Below are positions 54,440-64,000 of a DNA stretch of 64,000 nucleotides, one piece after another. The stretch lies in contig NC_064538.1 in NCBI RefSeq assembly GCF_023856365.1, positions 10,076,435 through 10,140,434 of the forward strand, in the 5' to 3' direction. The position numbers and the translations under genes were made by a program. Source of the stretch: Brienomyrus brachyistius (lineage: Eukaryota; Chordata; Actinopteri; Osteoglossiformes; Mormyridae). The first letter of the stretch is position 1; each line of letters opens with the position of its first letter. The notes beneath the pieces were generated by a model. That model had not been told where the DNA came from. It saw only the letters and a program-made list of their open reading frames with translations, and did no database searches.

Positions 54440-54588
54440 CTGTCCCTGCCATACCATCGGATATGTGACACTGTCCCTGCCATACCATCGGATATGTGAC
54501 ACTGTCCCTGCCATACCATCGGATATGTGACACTGTCCCTGCCATACCATCGGATATGTGACACTGTCCCTGCCATACCATCGGATAT
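54434..54588 (+). repeat. 31-bp minisatellite, 5 copies
   Basis: Units gtgacactgtccctgccata + ccatcggatat start at 54434, 54465, 54496, 54527 and 54558 and are virtually identical. The first unit begins inside the gtgaca end of the LTR-like segment. Confidence 0.95.
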
Positions 54589-54769
54589 GTTTGTATAGCA
54601 ATCCCCCTCAGAGTGTCAGAGAACTATACCTTCAAACAAATTGAATAATTTAAAAAAAAACAACTATAACAGACATCTGTTTTGCAGACACCAAACTCAG
54701 GTCATATAATAAATGAATACTGACTTTGGAACTTATGTAACTTTAAGTTTGTGAAATCAATCCATTAAC

Positions 54770-55076
54770 ACCAAACATCGGGTTCAAGTCTCCGCCTGGG
54801 TCACATGTGTGTGGAGTTTGCATGTTCTCCCCATGTCGTCGTGGGGTTTCCTCTGGGTACTCCGGTTTCCCCCCACAGTCCAAAAACATGCTGAGGCTAA
54901 TTGGAGTTGCTAAATTGCCCGTAGGTGTGCATATGGTGTTTATAGTGTGCCCTGCGACGGGCTGACCCCCCATCCTGGGTTGTTCCCTGCCTCGTGCCCA
55001 TTGCTTCTGGGATAGGCTCCGGACCCCCGCAACCCAGTAGGATAAGCGGTTTGGAAAATGGATGGATGGATGGATG
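54770..55076 (+). mobile_element. SINE-like repeat, best-preserved copy
   Basis: In order: tcaagtctccgcctgggtca, tgtggagtttgcatgttctc, cggtttccccccacagtcca, gcgacgggctgaccccccat, gcttctgggataggctccgg, taagcggtttggaaaatgga and a (GGAT)n tail. It lacks the extreme 5' head present at 11650. It is the reference for the other fragments in this window. Confidence 0.8.
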
Positions 55077-56559
55077 AACGTTATGATTCTCTATGAAATT
55101 AAACGTTATTATATTTATGATAAATGATTACAAAAATGTTTACAATAATTGGGACCAATATAACAAATATCTGATTTTCAAACCTCATTACCGTTTCTGT
55201 TCAAACACTGAATGCTTCAACAACCATTGTTATACACTTGAAAGAAGGTAGAAATCTTCCTTATGGAGTAGGTAGGGGGTGCTGTAGCCCTGCTACAGTC
55301 AAAGGCTACGTTTGGTAGCAGTTAGAAAGAAGGAATCGACATAACGTCGAAAATGAGCTGTGCAGGTACACGCTTAAAACGTTCCATGGAATGATCATTG
55401 GTTCCCAGTGTTTTCTGATGGAACTATCCGTCCATCTTTTAGAACTACTTATCCAGTACAGGGTGGCATTGTCCTTGGTCCCTGTCCCAGATTTCCAGTC
55501 CGTTATACAGTATAAACAATGAAATGTGAAAATCACACTGTCTATGCACCATAAAGACACCTACTTACTCCCCTAAGCATGTTTTACCTGCAGAAAAATG
55601 GCGTCACTGTAGGTGAGATACCAGTGACGTTGGCCTTGAGTCTTATATGCAAATATGTTCATAGTTACAGTAACATTAGTTCCTGGAAACCACACTCTAT
55701 GCTACAATGTTACATGTTACATGTTAAATGCATACTTTTTCACGAAATATTATTATTCATGATCCAGTGCCAAGAATAGGTTTAGAGAACACAGAGCTGG
55801 ATGCTATACAATGATCATATTCTATACAATGATTACATAATAAATGGGAATAAAGAAAAGTGAACTGCATTAGATCAGTCTCTACAATTAAAAGATTTGC
55901 ATCCCATCAAAAAAGGCTACATAATTATTAAATCGATCTTCTTTCACTATGAAGATATTAGACGTTACAGCGATTATAGCCATGTAAATGTATTATTTCA
56001 CTTTGCCTTCCATATTTGGCTTGACCTGTAGCCATAATGTGGCTACATAACATTTTAAGGGCTCCATGAAGACATATAATGGTCTATTCCTACTTTGATA
56101 CTTAACGCTGCCAAGCTTTGTTTTCACACTGGAATCTACTGGTACTGATTGTTTCACTGTCAAGCGAACCAGTACAAAGTAGTGTAACAGAAGAAGAAAA
56201 TGGTGCAAGGATACTAGACTAGTATCACATCTCCCGTGTCTTTGATACTCTGTTAGAGTGATAGACAAATTGTGAAGACATGGAGAAAACACAATTAAAG
56301 GAGATGTACGCAACTATTCAAGACTAACTTTAGCCTCCGTGGTAGAGTAAGGTATAGGCCAGGCTGGGATCCAGCACAGTTTGCGGATTTCCATTCTCAA
56401 GCACACCTATTAAACCTGGTAACTAGCTGACTAGTTACTAACATGTTTAAATTAAACCTTTTAGATTTGGGTAATCAACCCACTGGTGCAATACCCCCCT
56501 ACCCCCGAATCCGTCAGATTTTCCGACAGCATTCCTGCCACTCACCCTGATTGGTAAGT
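55077..56559. other. Intergenic, nothing recognised
   Basis: AT-rich DNA with short open frames only. A pair of near-identical words (ctatacaatgatca and ctatacaatgatta) at 55804 and 55825 is the only visible local structure. Confidence 0.45.
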
Positions 56560-57210
56560 ATTGTCAGGGTCCGTGCCCGTCCGTCCCTGCCCTACATGTT
56601 TTGTCCCTTGTTGGCCAGCAGGCGTCGCTGGTCAACTTGTTTCTCTCTCCCTTTGTCTTGTAGCCCTACTCCCTATTGTGTTTCCCCGTTCCCTGGGCTA
56701 CCACATAGCTGAAGGGTTTGAGCGTGTGGTTCTGAGGCTGATCCCCTTCAGTCATGAGTTTGACCCTCTGGCTAATTCATATTAGCTTTATTTTCCTTAG
56801 TGTTTGGTATTGTTTTCTTTGCTTTGTGTTCCTCTTTTTGGTCTTCCCTGTTCATGCCTGGGTTAACTATATTCTGCTTGTACTTGTTCCTAGTTTTTTT
56901 TCTAGTGTTCTTAGCCTTCAGTTTTTGTCACTGTTCCCTAGTTCCTGTGCACATTAACTGTATTTATTCAACCTGTTTCTTGCTGTTCCACTTTGATATT
57001 TTTGGTTTGTTCCACACGTGTTCCTGTCACGCCCAGCTCGTCCGATCCTCGTGTGTGCCACACCCCCTCATTAACCGCGTGTGCTGCCCCGATTGTAATC
57101 ACCTGATTCCTGTTATTTCGGGCCTGTCTTACATATTTCAGTCCACGTTCAAGTCTGTTTCTCCAGGTCTGTCAGTGATGTTGTTTATCGTGCAGTTTCC
57201 CTGTCTGTTT
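56560..57210 (+). mobile_element. LTR-like, T-rich repeat block plus 5' part of a TGTCACG element
   Basis: From 56560 to about 57020 the plus strand is T/C-rich with repeated ttttcttt/cctagttt words. At 57025 it joins tgtcacgcccagctcgtccg, the 5' start of the LTR-like family at 62283; this copy fades out near 57210. Confidence 0.5.
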
Positions 57211-57946
57211 TTTTTTTTTGTTGCTATGTATTTGCAGGGCTCTCAAGCTTTGAAGACAGGCAAGAGTGACATTCCAGAAACATGTGTGATGGGAGTGCGT
57301 GACAAAAGACTGAAAAGGGTGACTGTGACGCTCAATGCATGACACTGGAAAGCCCTGTATTTGTTAGTTGTATCTTTTGTTTATTGTTGTTATTTGTTGT
57401 TTTATTGTTGTACCTCCCAGCCTTGATTTCTGTTTTATTAGGTTTTTTTTTAATTCCTCCATAGCTGAGGGATTTATTTAAGGATGCTGTGCAGATTCCC
57501 TTAAAAAGTTTCCTTAGTTACGGGAAAACATTAAGGAATTTACTGCATTGAAACATATTTTACGGCAGCAAAATTGTACAGTTTCCATGGAGACCATTGC
57601 ACACACCTGTTCGTGATACCTGTTATTGCCTCCAAGTGTTAATTTTGTTGACAAAAATGTTGACAAAAATATGGTCTGACAAAGGGTTTTTTGAATGACA
57701 ACTAAAACAAAAACGTAACTAAATTATGCATTAATGACAGCTAAAAAAAAGCTAGATTTCATCTTTACTGTATCCTAATCTGCTGAAAATGTAAACTGTT
57801 CCCGCTGATGTATTGTGTACGAATAGGTTCTTTTTGCTCGACTAAGAACTACTGGGTGGATCATACGGCAATCAACTTTGCTGAATGGTTGACAAGCACC
57901 GGTGTTTACTCTGAAGACACGCGGAAGTGAAGTGAAAAGAAATAGC

Positions 57947-58192
57947 TGTCATGCCCCGCTTGTCCACTCCTTCCGTGTGCCAACCCCGTGTGGAATCCCT
58001 GTGTTTACCAGCTGTTTTTGATTGTTGCCATTTGTCCTGTGTATTTAGCCCGCATTTCAGTTTGTTTCCCCAATCCGGTCATTGTATTGTCTGTCTGAAT
58101 GTTATTTGCCTTCGCTTTAATTAAACCCCGTCTTCCCCGATTCCTTGCGTCCTGCTCTTCTATCTGCGCTCCGGGCACCTTCATGCACGACA
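57947..58192 (+). mobile_element. LTR-like copy upstream of a gag-like ORF
   Basis: It begins TGTCATGCCCCGC and ends GCACGACA (246 bp), aligning along its length with 62283-62538. It contains an ATTAAA-type signal before a C/T-rich 3' part. Its position right before a gag-like frame suggests a 5' LTR. Confidence 0.6.
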
Positions 58193-58194
58193 GA

Positions 58195-59309
58195 ATGACT
58201 GGACTCGCACAGAAGATGCCTCGCCTAACCGAAGCAGAATATCTCTAATTAATTGACGAGGTAATATCCTGGCTCACCCAGCCCGAGGTGAAAAGGGAAC
58301 CCGTGGCTCGAGCCTTCACTGTCAGGTTGAGGGAGATCCTGTAGAGGATATCCTCACCCGGTAGCTCGCACCTCATGGAGGAGGTGCGAGCTAACTTGGG
58401 GCAGCTGAGGGGCAGCCCGTCCGTCTGCCTGCTTGTTCGCCAGCTTTACCTCTGCCTGCAGCTTTGCCTCCACCTACACCTGAGACCCTGGCCAGATGGT
58501 TTTTTTTACCCTCCAGGGTCTGTACTGGCGGATAATGGGGGTTCCAGCAGTGCGAAACTCCCCAGGGACTGCCATGTTCCTGGAACAGCTGCCGGGAGAG
58601 TTTGCTGCTATCACTCCAGTGTCCCCACTACAGCAGCTGGTTGAGGACAGAGAAGACTCTGAGGAAGCTGCTCCACTTGAGGACAGCAGGAGAAGCCGCA
58701 CCTCCCGTGGATCCCGTGCCGGCAGTGTCTGCAGCGCTCCCCGAGGTTCCTGTGCCAGTGGTTCCTGCAACACCCCTTGAGATGCCGGTGCCGACGAATC
58801 CTGCAGTGCCCCCTGTGGTCCCTGTGCCGCCCATGGCTCCTGCTACGCCATCATCTAAGGTTTCTGGCCCAACAGCCCCTGCACCAACCTCCATGGTTCC
58901 TGGCCCGATGGTTCCTGCAACACCGCCTCGGGTTCCTGTTTCGGCGACTACAGCTTCGTGCTCCGCGGTTCCAGTCCTTGCTTCATTCTCCGTGGCTCCA
59001 ATTCCTGCTCTGTCCCCCGTGGCTCCAGTTCCTGCTTTGCCCCCAGTGGCTCCAGTTTATACTTTGTTCCCTGTGGTTCCAGTTCCTGCTCAGGGCCCCA
59101 TGGTTCCTGTTCCTGTGATCCCGGACCAGGCTGCCCCTGCATCGCCCTCCATGCCTCCAAACCCGGCGGCTTCGGCTGTGCCCTCAGATGTTTGTGTGGT
59201 GCCCGTTCCAGCTGCTTCCCTGGAGGTTCCAACGATGGTTCCGGTTGCAGGCCCCTGGATCCCTAGCCAGTGTGCAGTGCCCCTGGAGCTACAACTAGTG
59301 CCCATTTGA
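58195..59309 (+). pseudogene. Broken gag-like ORF with Pro/Val-rich tail
   Basis: A start at 58195, three bases after the LTR-like copy, opens a frame with PRLTEAEY and DEVISWLTQPE, and has stops near 58246 and 58336. It continues after 58375 as EEVRANLGQL and later, in a second frame (58602-59309), as about 200 residues of PVP/VPVPA-type low complexity. I see no zinc knuckle, protease or reverse transcriptase. A decayed or non-autonomous LTR retroelement is the simplest reading. It is not a host gene that I can name. Confidence 0.5.
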
Positions 59310-59789
59310 GCACAGTGACTATTTGGTCCCAGCTTTCTGAGCTCCCCCACCCCCCACTAAATGTTTCCTCATGTACTGGGTTTTCTGAAGCATGCAGGGA
59401 AACTGGATTCATGAGTATCTGAGCTGCTTTCAGTAATAGTGCTGAGTGACATTAACGCTTCTTAACATTTATCACTTGCTGCGTGAGATTAAGAGGCTGA
59501 TGGATATATGCAGTCTTGATCAATAAAAATAACATATCCTACATTTTTTCTCATTTTTCGGACAGGCGGTTTGTAAAGAATACTCCCATAAATGTCATCA
59601 ACTCCATCAAAACAACCTCTACCCTTCCCCCAGGTGCCTGTCTGTCAAGCTAAAAACAAAGAGAACAAGAAAGGAAAAAATATTTTAGAATACATTTCCA
59701 TGCAGAACATGCATGGGCACATTCATGCCTTTGGTTTTGAGGATATAGAAACATTTGCTCAAAGCATCTACACTATATAATAGCATAAT

Positions 59790-59825
59790 TGTGTGTGTGT
59801 GTGTATATATATATATACATATACA
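59790..59825 (+). repeat. (GT)n(TA)n microsatellite
   Basis: Compound dinucleotide run gtgtgtgtgtgtgt followed by atatatatata. Confidence 0.9.
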
Positions 59826-60304
59826 ATAGCATTTTATTTGAATGCAGTTTTACTTTATGTTTGTTTTAACTTTTTTTGACAAAATTCAGTAGCAACCATC
59901 TGTGCATTTGGTTTGTCATTCCCTGTCATTCCTTAATCATGGAATAGTGTAGCACCGGGCAGACCGAAGACACTGCAAGAGCAGCAAAGGACAAGGAGAC
60001 TTGCTTGCCAGGAAGAATGCACTCTTATTACAGCCCTTATAAGCTCTATAACAGGCACCCAATGAGCACTGAACCCAACCCAATAGCAGAAACACAAAGA
60101 GGTCAGACGCCAAATTGCAAGGTACACATATGGTGGGAGATTTACACAAAGCTATGGACACGTAAGGAACACCACACTCATTGACATACACTGCCAGGCC
60201 CCCTTCTCTGGGGACAGCCAGTGCACAGAGCAGCTAGCGACTGCCGGCTGTGCTGCCTTCTCCCGGCCCCAGACCTTCTTTCTGCCCCTTGTAGTGGGGC
60301 CCTG

Positions 60305-60545
60305 ATTTTGGGGGGCAGTGTGTGGCTCTGTGGGCTAAGCCTGTGTGCCTGTAATCAGAAGGTCGCAGGTTCAAACCCAGCCTCAGCAGATCAGTAGGTC
60401 CTTGAGCAAGGCCCTTAACCCCCTGTTCCCTGGGCACCACTACAGGTGGCTGCCTTTCACAAACAACTTACTCTACAAAGAGCAAGCTGAGGGTGGCATA
60501 AAAACAGTTTCCCCATGGAGGAAATAAAGTGACAATTATTATGAT
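60305..60545 (+). mobile_element. tRNA-derived SINE, nearly complete
   Basis: An A-box-like gtggctctgtgggctaagc and a B-box ggtcgcaggttcaaaccca are spaced as in a tRNA promoter. They are followed by gagcaaggcccttaacccc and a tail near gaaataaagtgacaattatt. This is a fish tRNA-SINE in the same orientation as the tail fragment at 4255. Confidence 0.8.
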
Positions 60546-61062
60546 GTTGTGTTGCAGGCTGATCCTGCCACAGGGCCTCTTGCTTGCAGGGTCAGGTAGC
60601 CCCGCACAGTTGCTCCTACACTGCAACACAGGTGCTTGTGGAGGTCTGCTGTTACCTGACACCTGTGCATGGTCCTGATCTGCAGCTTTCGCTTCCTGCA
60701 GCTGGCAGCGCTTATGGGCCAGCTGGGTTTCTAAATTGCAATACACCTCCTCCCAGCCGAGGGCGGTCAGAGTCTACAGAAGCGCCCACCTTCCTCACTC
60801 GATGACATCACCAAGTCCAGCAGGCTGGCAGGAATGGCTTCAGTTCACACTGTGCAGGTCCAATGTGTCTTGGAGCAACATAACATAGAAGCGTCACACA
60901 ACGAATGGATGAGGAAATGAACAAAGGTGACTAATCGACTGGGCCATGGAACAACAAAACACAGGTGACATAACTTTCAATTAACAAGACCAGGAACCAG
61001 GGAACCTAACAAACACTAAGTTTATAACCACTCATATATACCTACATAAATCCACTCACTCA

Positions 61063-61132
61063 ACCTCATGCCCGGTGAGTTTTTAGTCTCAGGGCTGCAC
61101 GCTCAACCCATTGAGCTATGCGGTGGTCCGGG
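61063..61132 (-). mobile_element. tRNA-like fragment, probable SINE head
   Basis: On the minus strand catagctcaatgggttgagc is a good A-box, followed by tgcagccctgag. The acceptor stem and B-box do not complete a tRNA fold, so a SINE remnant is preferred over a tRNA gene. Confidence 0.4.
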
Positions 61133-62282
61133 TAATGGGGTAAAAGGGCAGGGTAGGATGGTACAGACGCTGACAGAAAACATCATTAATTACTTATGTA
61201 ACTGTGACTTTCGTGAACAGTTTCGAGAATCCTTGAGTAGGTTTTTTTTTGTTTTTTTTTTAGGGGGTGGTGGGGGGGGGGCACTGCCTGAATATATGAA
61301 AGTGCCTCATTTGTCTCTTTTTCAATATCCAACGTTCATGCAAAACCTACTAGGACCAGTCAAACTGCCCCACCCCAGTCTGCCCGCCCAGTCTGAAATG
61401 TTTACATGCTGGAAAATATGTTAATGTGAATACTGCTTTGCTGAATCATTTGGTGACAGATCTGCTTTCTACAAACGCTCCTTTATGGCTTTGTTCTCCC
61501 ACTGTGGCTGACCTCCTGCCCACACCATGAAACAAAAGGGCACTGGCCCACGCTGAAGGATTACTGCAATTTGAATACCTGTAGAGTGATAAAGCAGGAC
61601 CAGCAGGTGTTTGCAGTTTTGTAATACCAAAGGTTATTGTTATTAGGATAGTGGCTAAAGCAGCTAGTGCTTGAACTACGCTATTAATGTCCGTTTATTA
61701 TCTAGCATGACACCTTTTTCACTATAAGGAATGTCCATTTGTGGGAGTGTAAGTAGTAAAATATTTATCCTCCGCGAGGGTACAGAACATCCTACACTGA
61801 GTGACACTTTCCTATTAACCTCCTGGACCTGCGCTTGCCCAGAGCCGTATCTAATGGAAGGGGTCATGGTGAAAAGGAACAGTGTGTACGACTAAGAACA
61901 TCTCTGGGGGGCAAAGTTACGACAGAAAATATGTTTGTATTTCATTGGTTTTGAGGGCTGTGACAGCAAAGTGGATTATTAACAGTGGCAAATTGTATTG
62001 TTATTTTTGACAAAAAAATTTATGTGATGCAGAGGAAGATGGAAAGTGGAATGGGCTGAGAAATTATTCAGATATTATCTGGTAATGTTTCTGAGGATAA
62101 TTTTTGTAAAGAGGGAGGGGCAGCATGGTTTAGTTTCACATAATCAAAGTTGGGGTTCAGTTTCTATTTCTGCATTCCTAGTTTCTTCATGTGTTTGTGT
62201 TGGTTTCTTCCCAGAGTCTCAATCATTGTGAACTGATGTCCGTAAATTTACAGCAGTGTGTGTTCAATGGTGGCTTTGTTGG
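61133..62282. other. Intergenic, nothing recognised
   Basis: Contains a T run and G run near 61243-61281 and otherwise unremarkable AT-rich sequence. Confidence 0.45.
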
Positions 62283-62538
62283 TGTCACGCCCGGCTCGTA
62301 CGGTCCTGGTGTGTGCCACGCCCCCCTGATTATGCACGTGTGCTTCCCTGATTGTACCCAGCTCTACCCTGTTGTTTGGTCTATTTCAGTCCGCGTCTTA
62401 CCTCAGTTCCTGGTCTGTCATTGATGTTAGTCTACGTCTGATGTTTCCGGGTCCCCGTACCCAAATAAATCCCCGTTTTCTGCCTGCCTTGCCCGCTTCC
62501 AGCCTGTGCGCATTACCCGCGCTCACCGGAACGTGACA
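62283..62538 (+). mobile_element. Solo LTR-like element with target duplication
   Basis: The 256-bp element has termini TGTCACG and CGTGACA and an AATAAA at 62464-62469. The flanking pentamers are gttgg (62278-62282) and gctgg (62539-62543), a 5-bp duplication with one mismatch. No internal retroelement genes are attached, as expected of a solo LTR. Confidence 0.7.
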
Positions 62539-62719
62539 GCTGGGTCTGGGCCCCCACTGAAAAAGTCACTTTCAGCCCAACAAAGAAAAAGCTAGTTAGT
62601 AGGTTCAGAAGTGTGAGCAATGGTAAACCATCCCGCTGTCTGCGTTCCCTTATCTGAGCTACTCATCCTGACCCACGTCACCCAGCGCCCGTGCAGCCGC
62701 CTCTGCCTGCAGCTCCCGC

Positions 62720-63895
62720 GCCAGATGGGATGTACTACCTGTAGGAAACGGATGTGGGCAACTCGGGCTACTCGCTAATCCACCTCATCCCCTCTTACAT
62801 ACAGAAGCTCGAAGCTACAAAACCCAAAATGGAACCGGTGAAAACGTGGTCCACTGCAGCCACAGAGGCTCTGAACGCCTATTCAGACTCCACTGACCGG
62901 GAAATATTTAAATCCACCAACAGCAACCTGGCTGATTAAGCCGAAGCGATCACCTCCTACATCAGCTTTGTGAAGAGGCATGTATTTCAACAAAGTCCAT
63001 ATATAAATACAATAAAGACAAACCTTGATTTACAGCTGAGTTGGGGAGACAACGCTTCAGCAAAGAAGAGGCCCATAGGAATGGCAACAGAGAAGAATAC
63101 AGAAAGACCAAGCATGCTCTCAATAAGGCAGTCTGTGGTACACAAATACATGGACAATCTATAGGAATATTTTTCTACTAATGACTCTTCTTCCACATGG
63201 AAGGGAATTCACACCATCAATTTTCAAGCTGCCAAAGCTGCCAATCACTGAAGCAGAACCTTCACTGCCAAACCAGCTAAACAACTTTTACGCAAGATTT
63301 GAGGAAAAAAAGGAATATGCCCCCCCCCCCCACAACCAGTCATCTTGCAACACCTGTCTGCCTGCCTGTGTGATGTGTGGAGAAGATCGTTGGCTGTCAG
63401 CTCCCTCCACTTGAAGTCCTGTGCTCATTTAGGATGAGGGACAGAGCCAAAAAAAATGTCTGACCCCCTGCATCCTGGCCCCTCCCTTTTCCAGCGTCTC
63501 CCATCCTAGCAGTCAGAGAATAACAGCCCTGAGCACAAAGAGTCACCTTAACAGCTTCTTCCCATCTAAATAAGCACCCATAAGAAACTGTTCCATAATT
63601 TAACTACCCACTGTATACGTTTCATACCCTTACAGACTTGTTTGCACCATGCCCAGGCTGTTTACACATTACATTTATTCATTCATTCATTTATTTCTTT
63701 ATTTATCTATACCATTGACCAGGTTCTGAAAAAGGCCTATTTTTTGCCTGATTTTATTTATCGTTTTTATATTTTTATACTTAGATTTTTATTCATATGT
63801 TTAATTTGCTCAAGCCATGACACCACCTGCACCAAAAGAAATTCCTTGTACGTCTCTCGAATAAAAGATCCCGATTCTGATTTGAAGACGTGAGG
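62720..63895 (+). pseudogene. Internally deleted LINE
   Basis: The left part reads as the region between endonuclease and reverse transcriptase (DSTDREIFKSTNSNLAD, then TEAEPSLPNQLNNFYARFE at 63241-63303). The right part reads as the far C-terminus (HPGPSLFQRLPS, LNSFFPSK) and the 3' UTR ending aataaaagatcccgattctg at 63860. The whole reverse transcriptase catalytic core is missing between them. The 3' end belongs to the same family as the fragment at 6175. Confidence 0.75.
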
Positions 63896-64000
63896 TCAGA
63901 GCAGCAGCTGTGAAAGCAGATAAAGCTGATAAATGGTGATACTAGGGGGCGTCTAGGCACCGCGATGAGCAGATGGAGGAACGGTGTGTGCGTAGCTTCT

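Noticed and set aside
58375..58644. 89-codon ORF as a separate small gene
   Set aside because: In frame with the gag-like region that starts at 58195 and separated from it only by stop codons.
58602..59309. 235-codon Pro/Val-rich ORF as a host structural protein
   Set aside because: No signal peptide or acceptable start, upstream stops, and an LTR-like neighbour; treated as retroelement remnant.
60305..60545. tRNA gene
   Set aside because: Box A and box B are present but the body continues into SINE sequence and no acceptor stem pairs.

Overview
The window is vertebrate, and almost certainly teleost, nuclear DNA. Coding sequence lies in short GT-AG exons separated by AT-rich introns. The non-coding DNA is full of fish-type interspersed repeats: palindromic hAT MITEs, Tc1 elements, tRNA-derived SINEs, LINE reverse transcriptase remnants and LTR-like copies. 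The gene models below were assembled by following reading frame, splice sites and similarity to known families across exons; each one closes without a frame break.

Layout. (1) 326-23966, plus strand: the last 47 exons of itpr3, the type 3 inositol 1,4,5-trisphosphate receptor. They run from the end of the IP3-binding beta domain to the stop codon and encode 2266 residues plus one split codon. The 5' exons lie left of the window. (2) 26389-33114, plus strand: apobec2, with two coding exons (276 residues) around a 5.9 kb intron that holds a 25-copy 46-bp minisatellite and a degraded LINE. (3) 35285-39968, minus strand: oard1, an ADP-ribose ester hydrolase macrodomain protein with five coding exons (154 residues), tail-to-tail with apobec2. 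A Tc1-type transposon sits in one of its introns. (4) 43737-51678, minus strand: an SLC6-family transporter of the GABA/betaine/taurine/creatine group with 14 coding exons (608 residues). It has unusual residues at the substrate site. (5) 51679-64000: no host gene was recognised. This stretch is a repeat graveyard with LINE fragments, SINEs, three related LTR-like copies, a broken gag-like ORF with a Pro/Val-rich tail, and short minisatellites.

The genes do not form a pathway. itpr3 is an ER calcium-release channel, apobec2 a muscle-enriched cytidine-deaminase-fold protein, oard1 a nuclear/cytosolic de-ADP-ribosylating enzyme and slc6a a plasma-membrane Na+/Cl- coupled transporter. In human, ITPR3, APOBEC2 and OARD1 all lie on 6p21, with OARD1 next to APOBEC2, so this looks like a compacted version of an ancestral linkage group. 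I did not find a convincing new biological system. The most notable items are the altered SLC6 substrate site, two apparent GC-AG introns in itpr3, a set of hAT MITEs whose target duplications mostly fit one consensus, and tandem repeats that create long but spurious reading frames.
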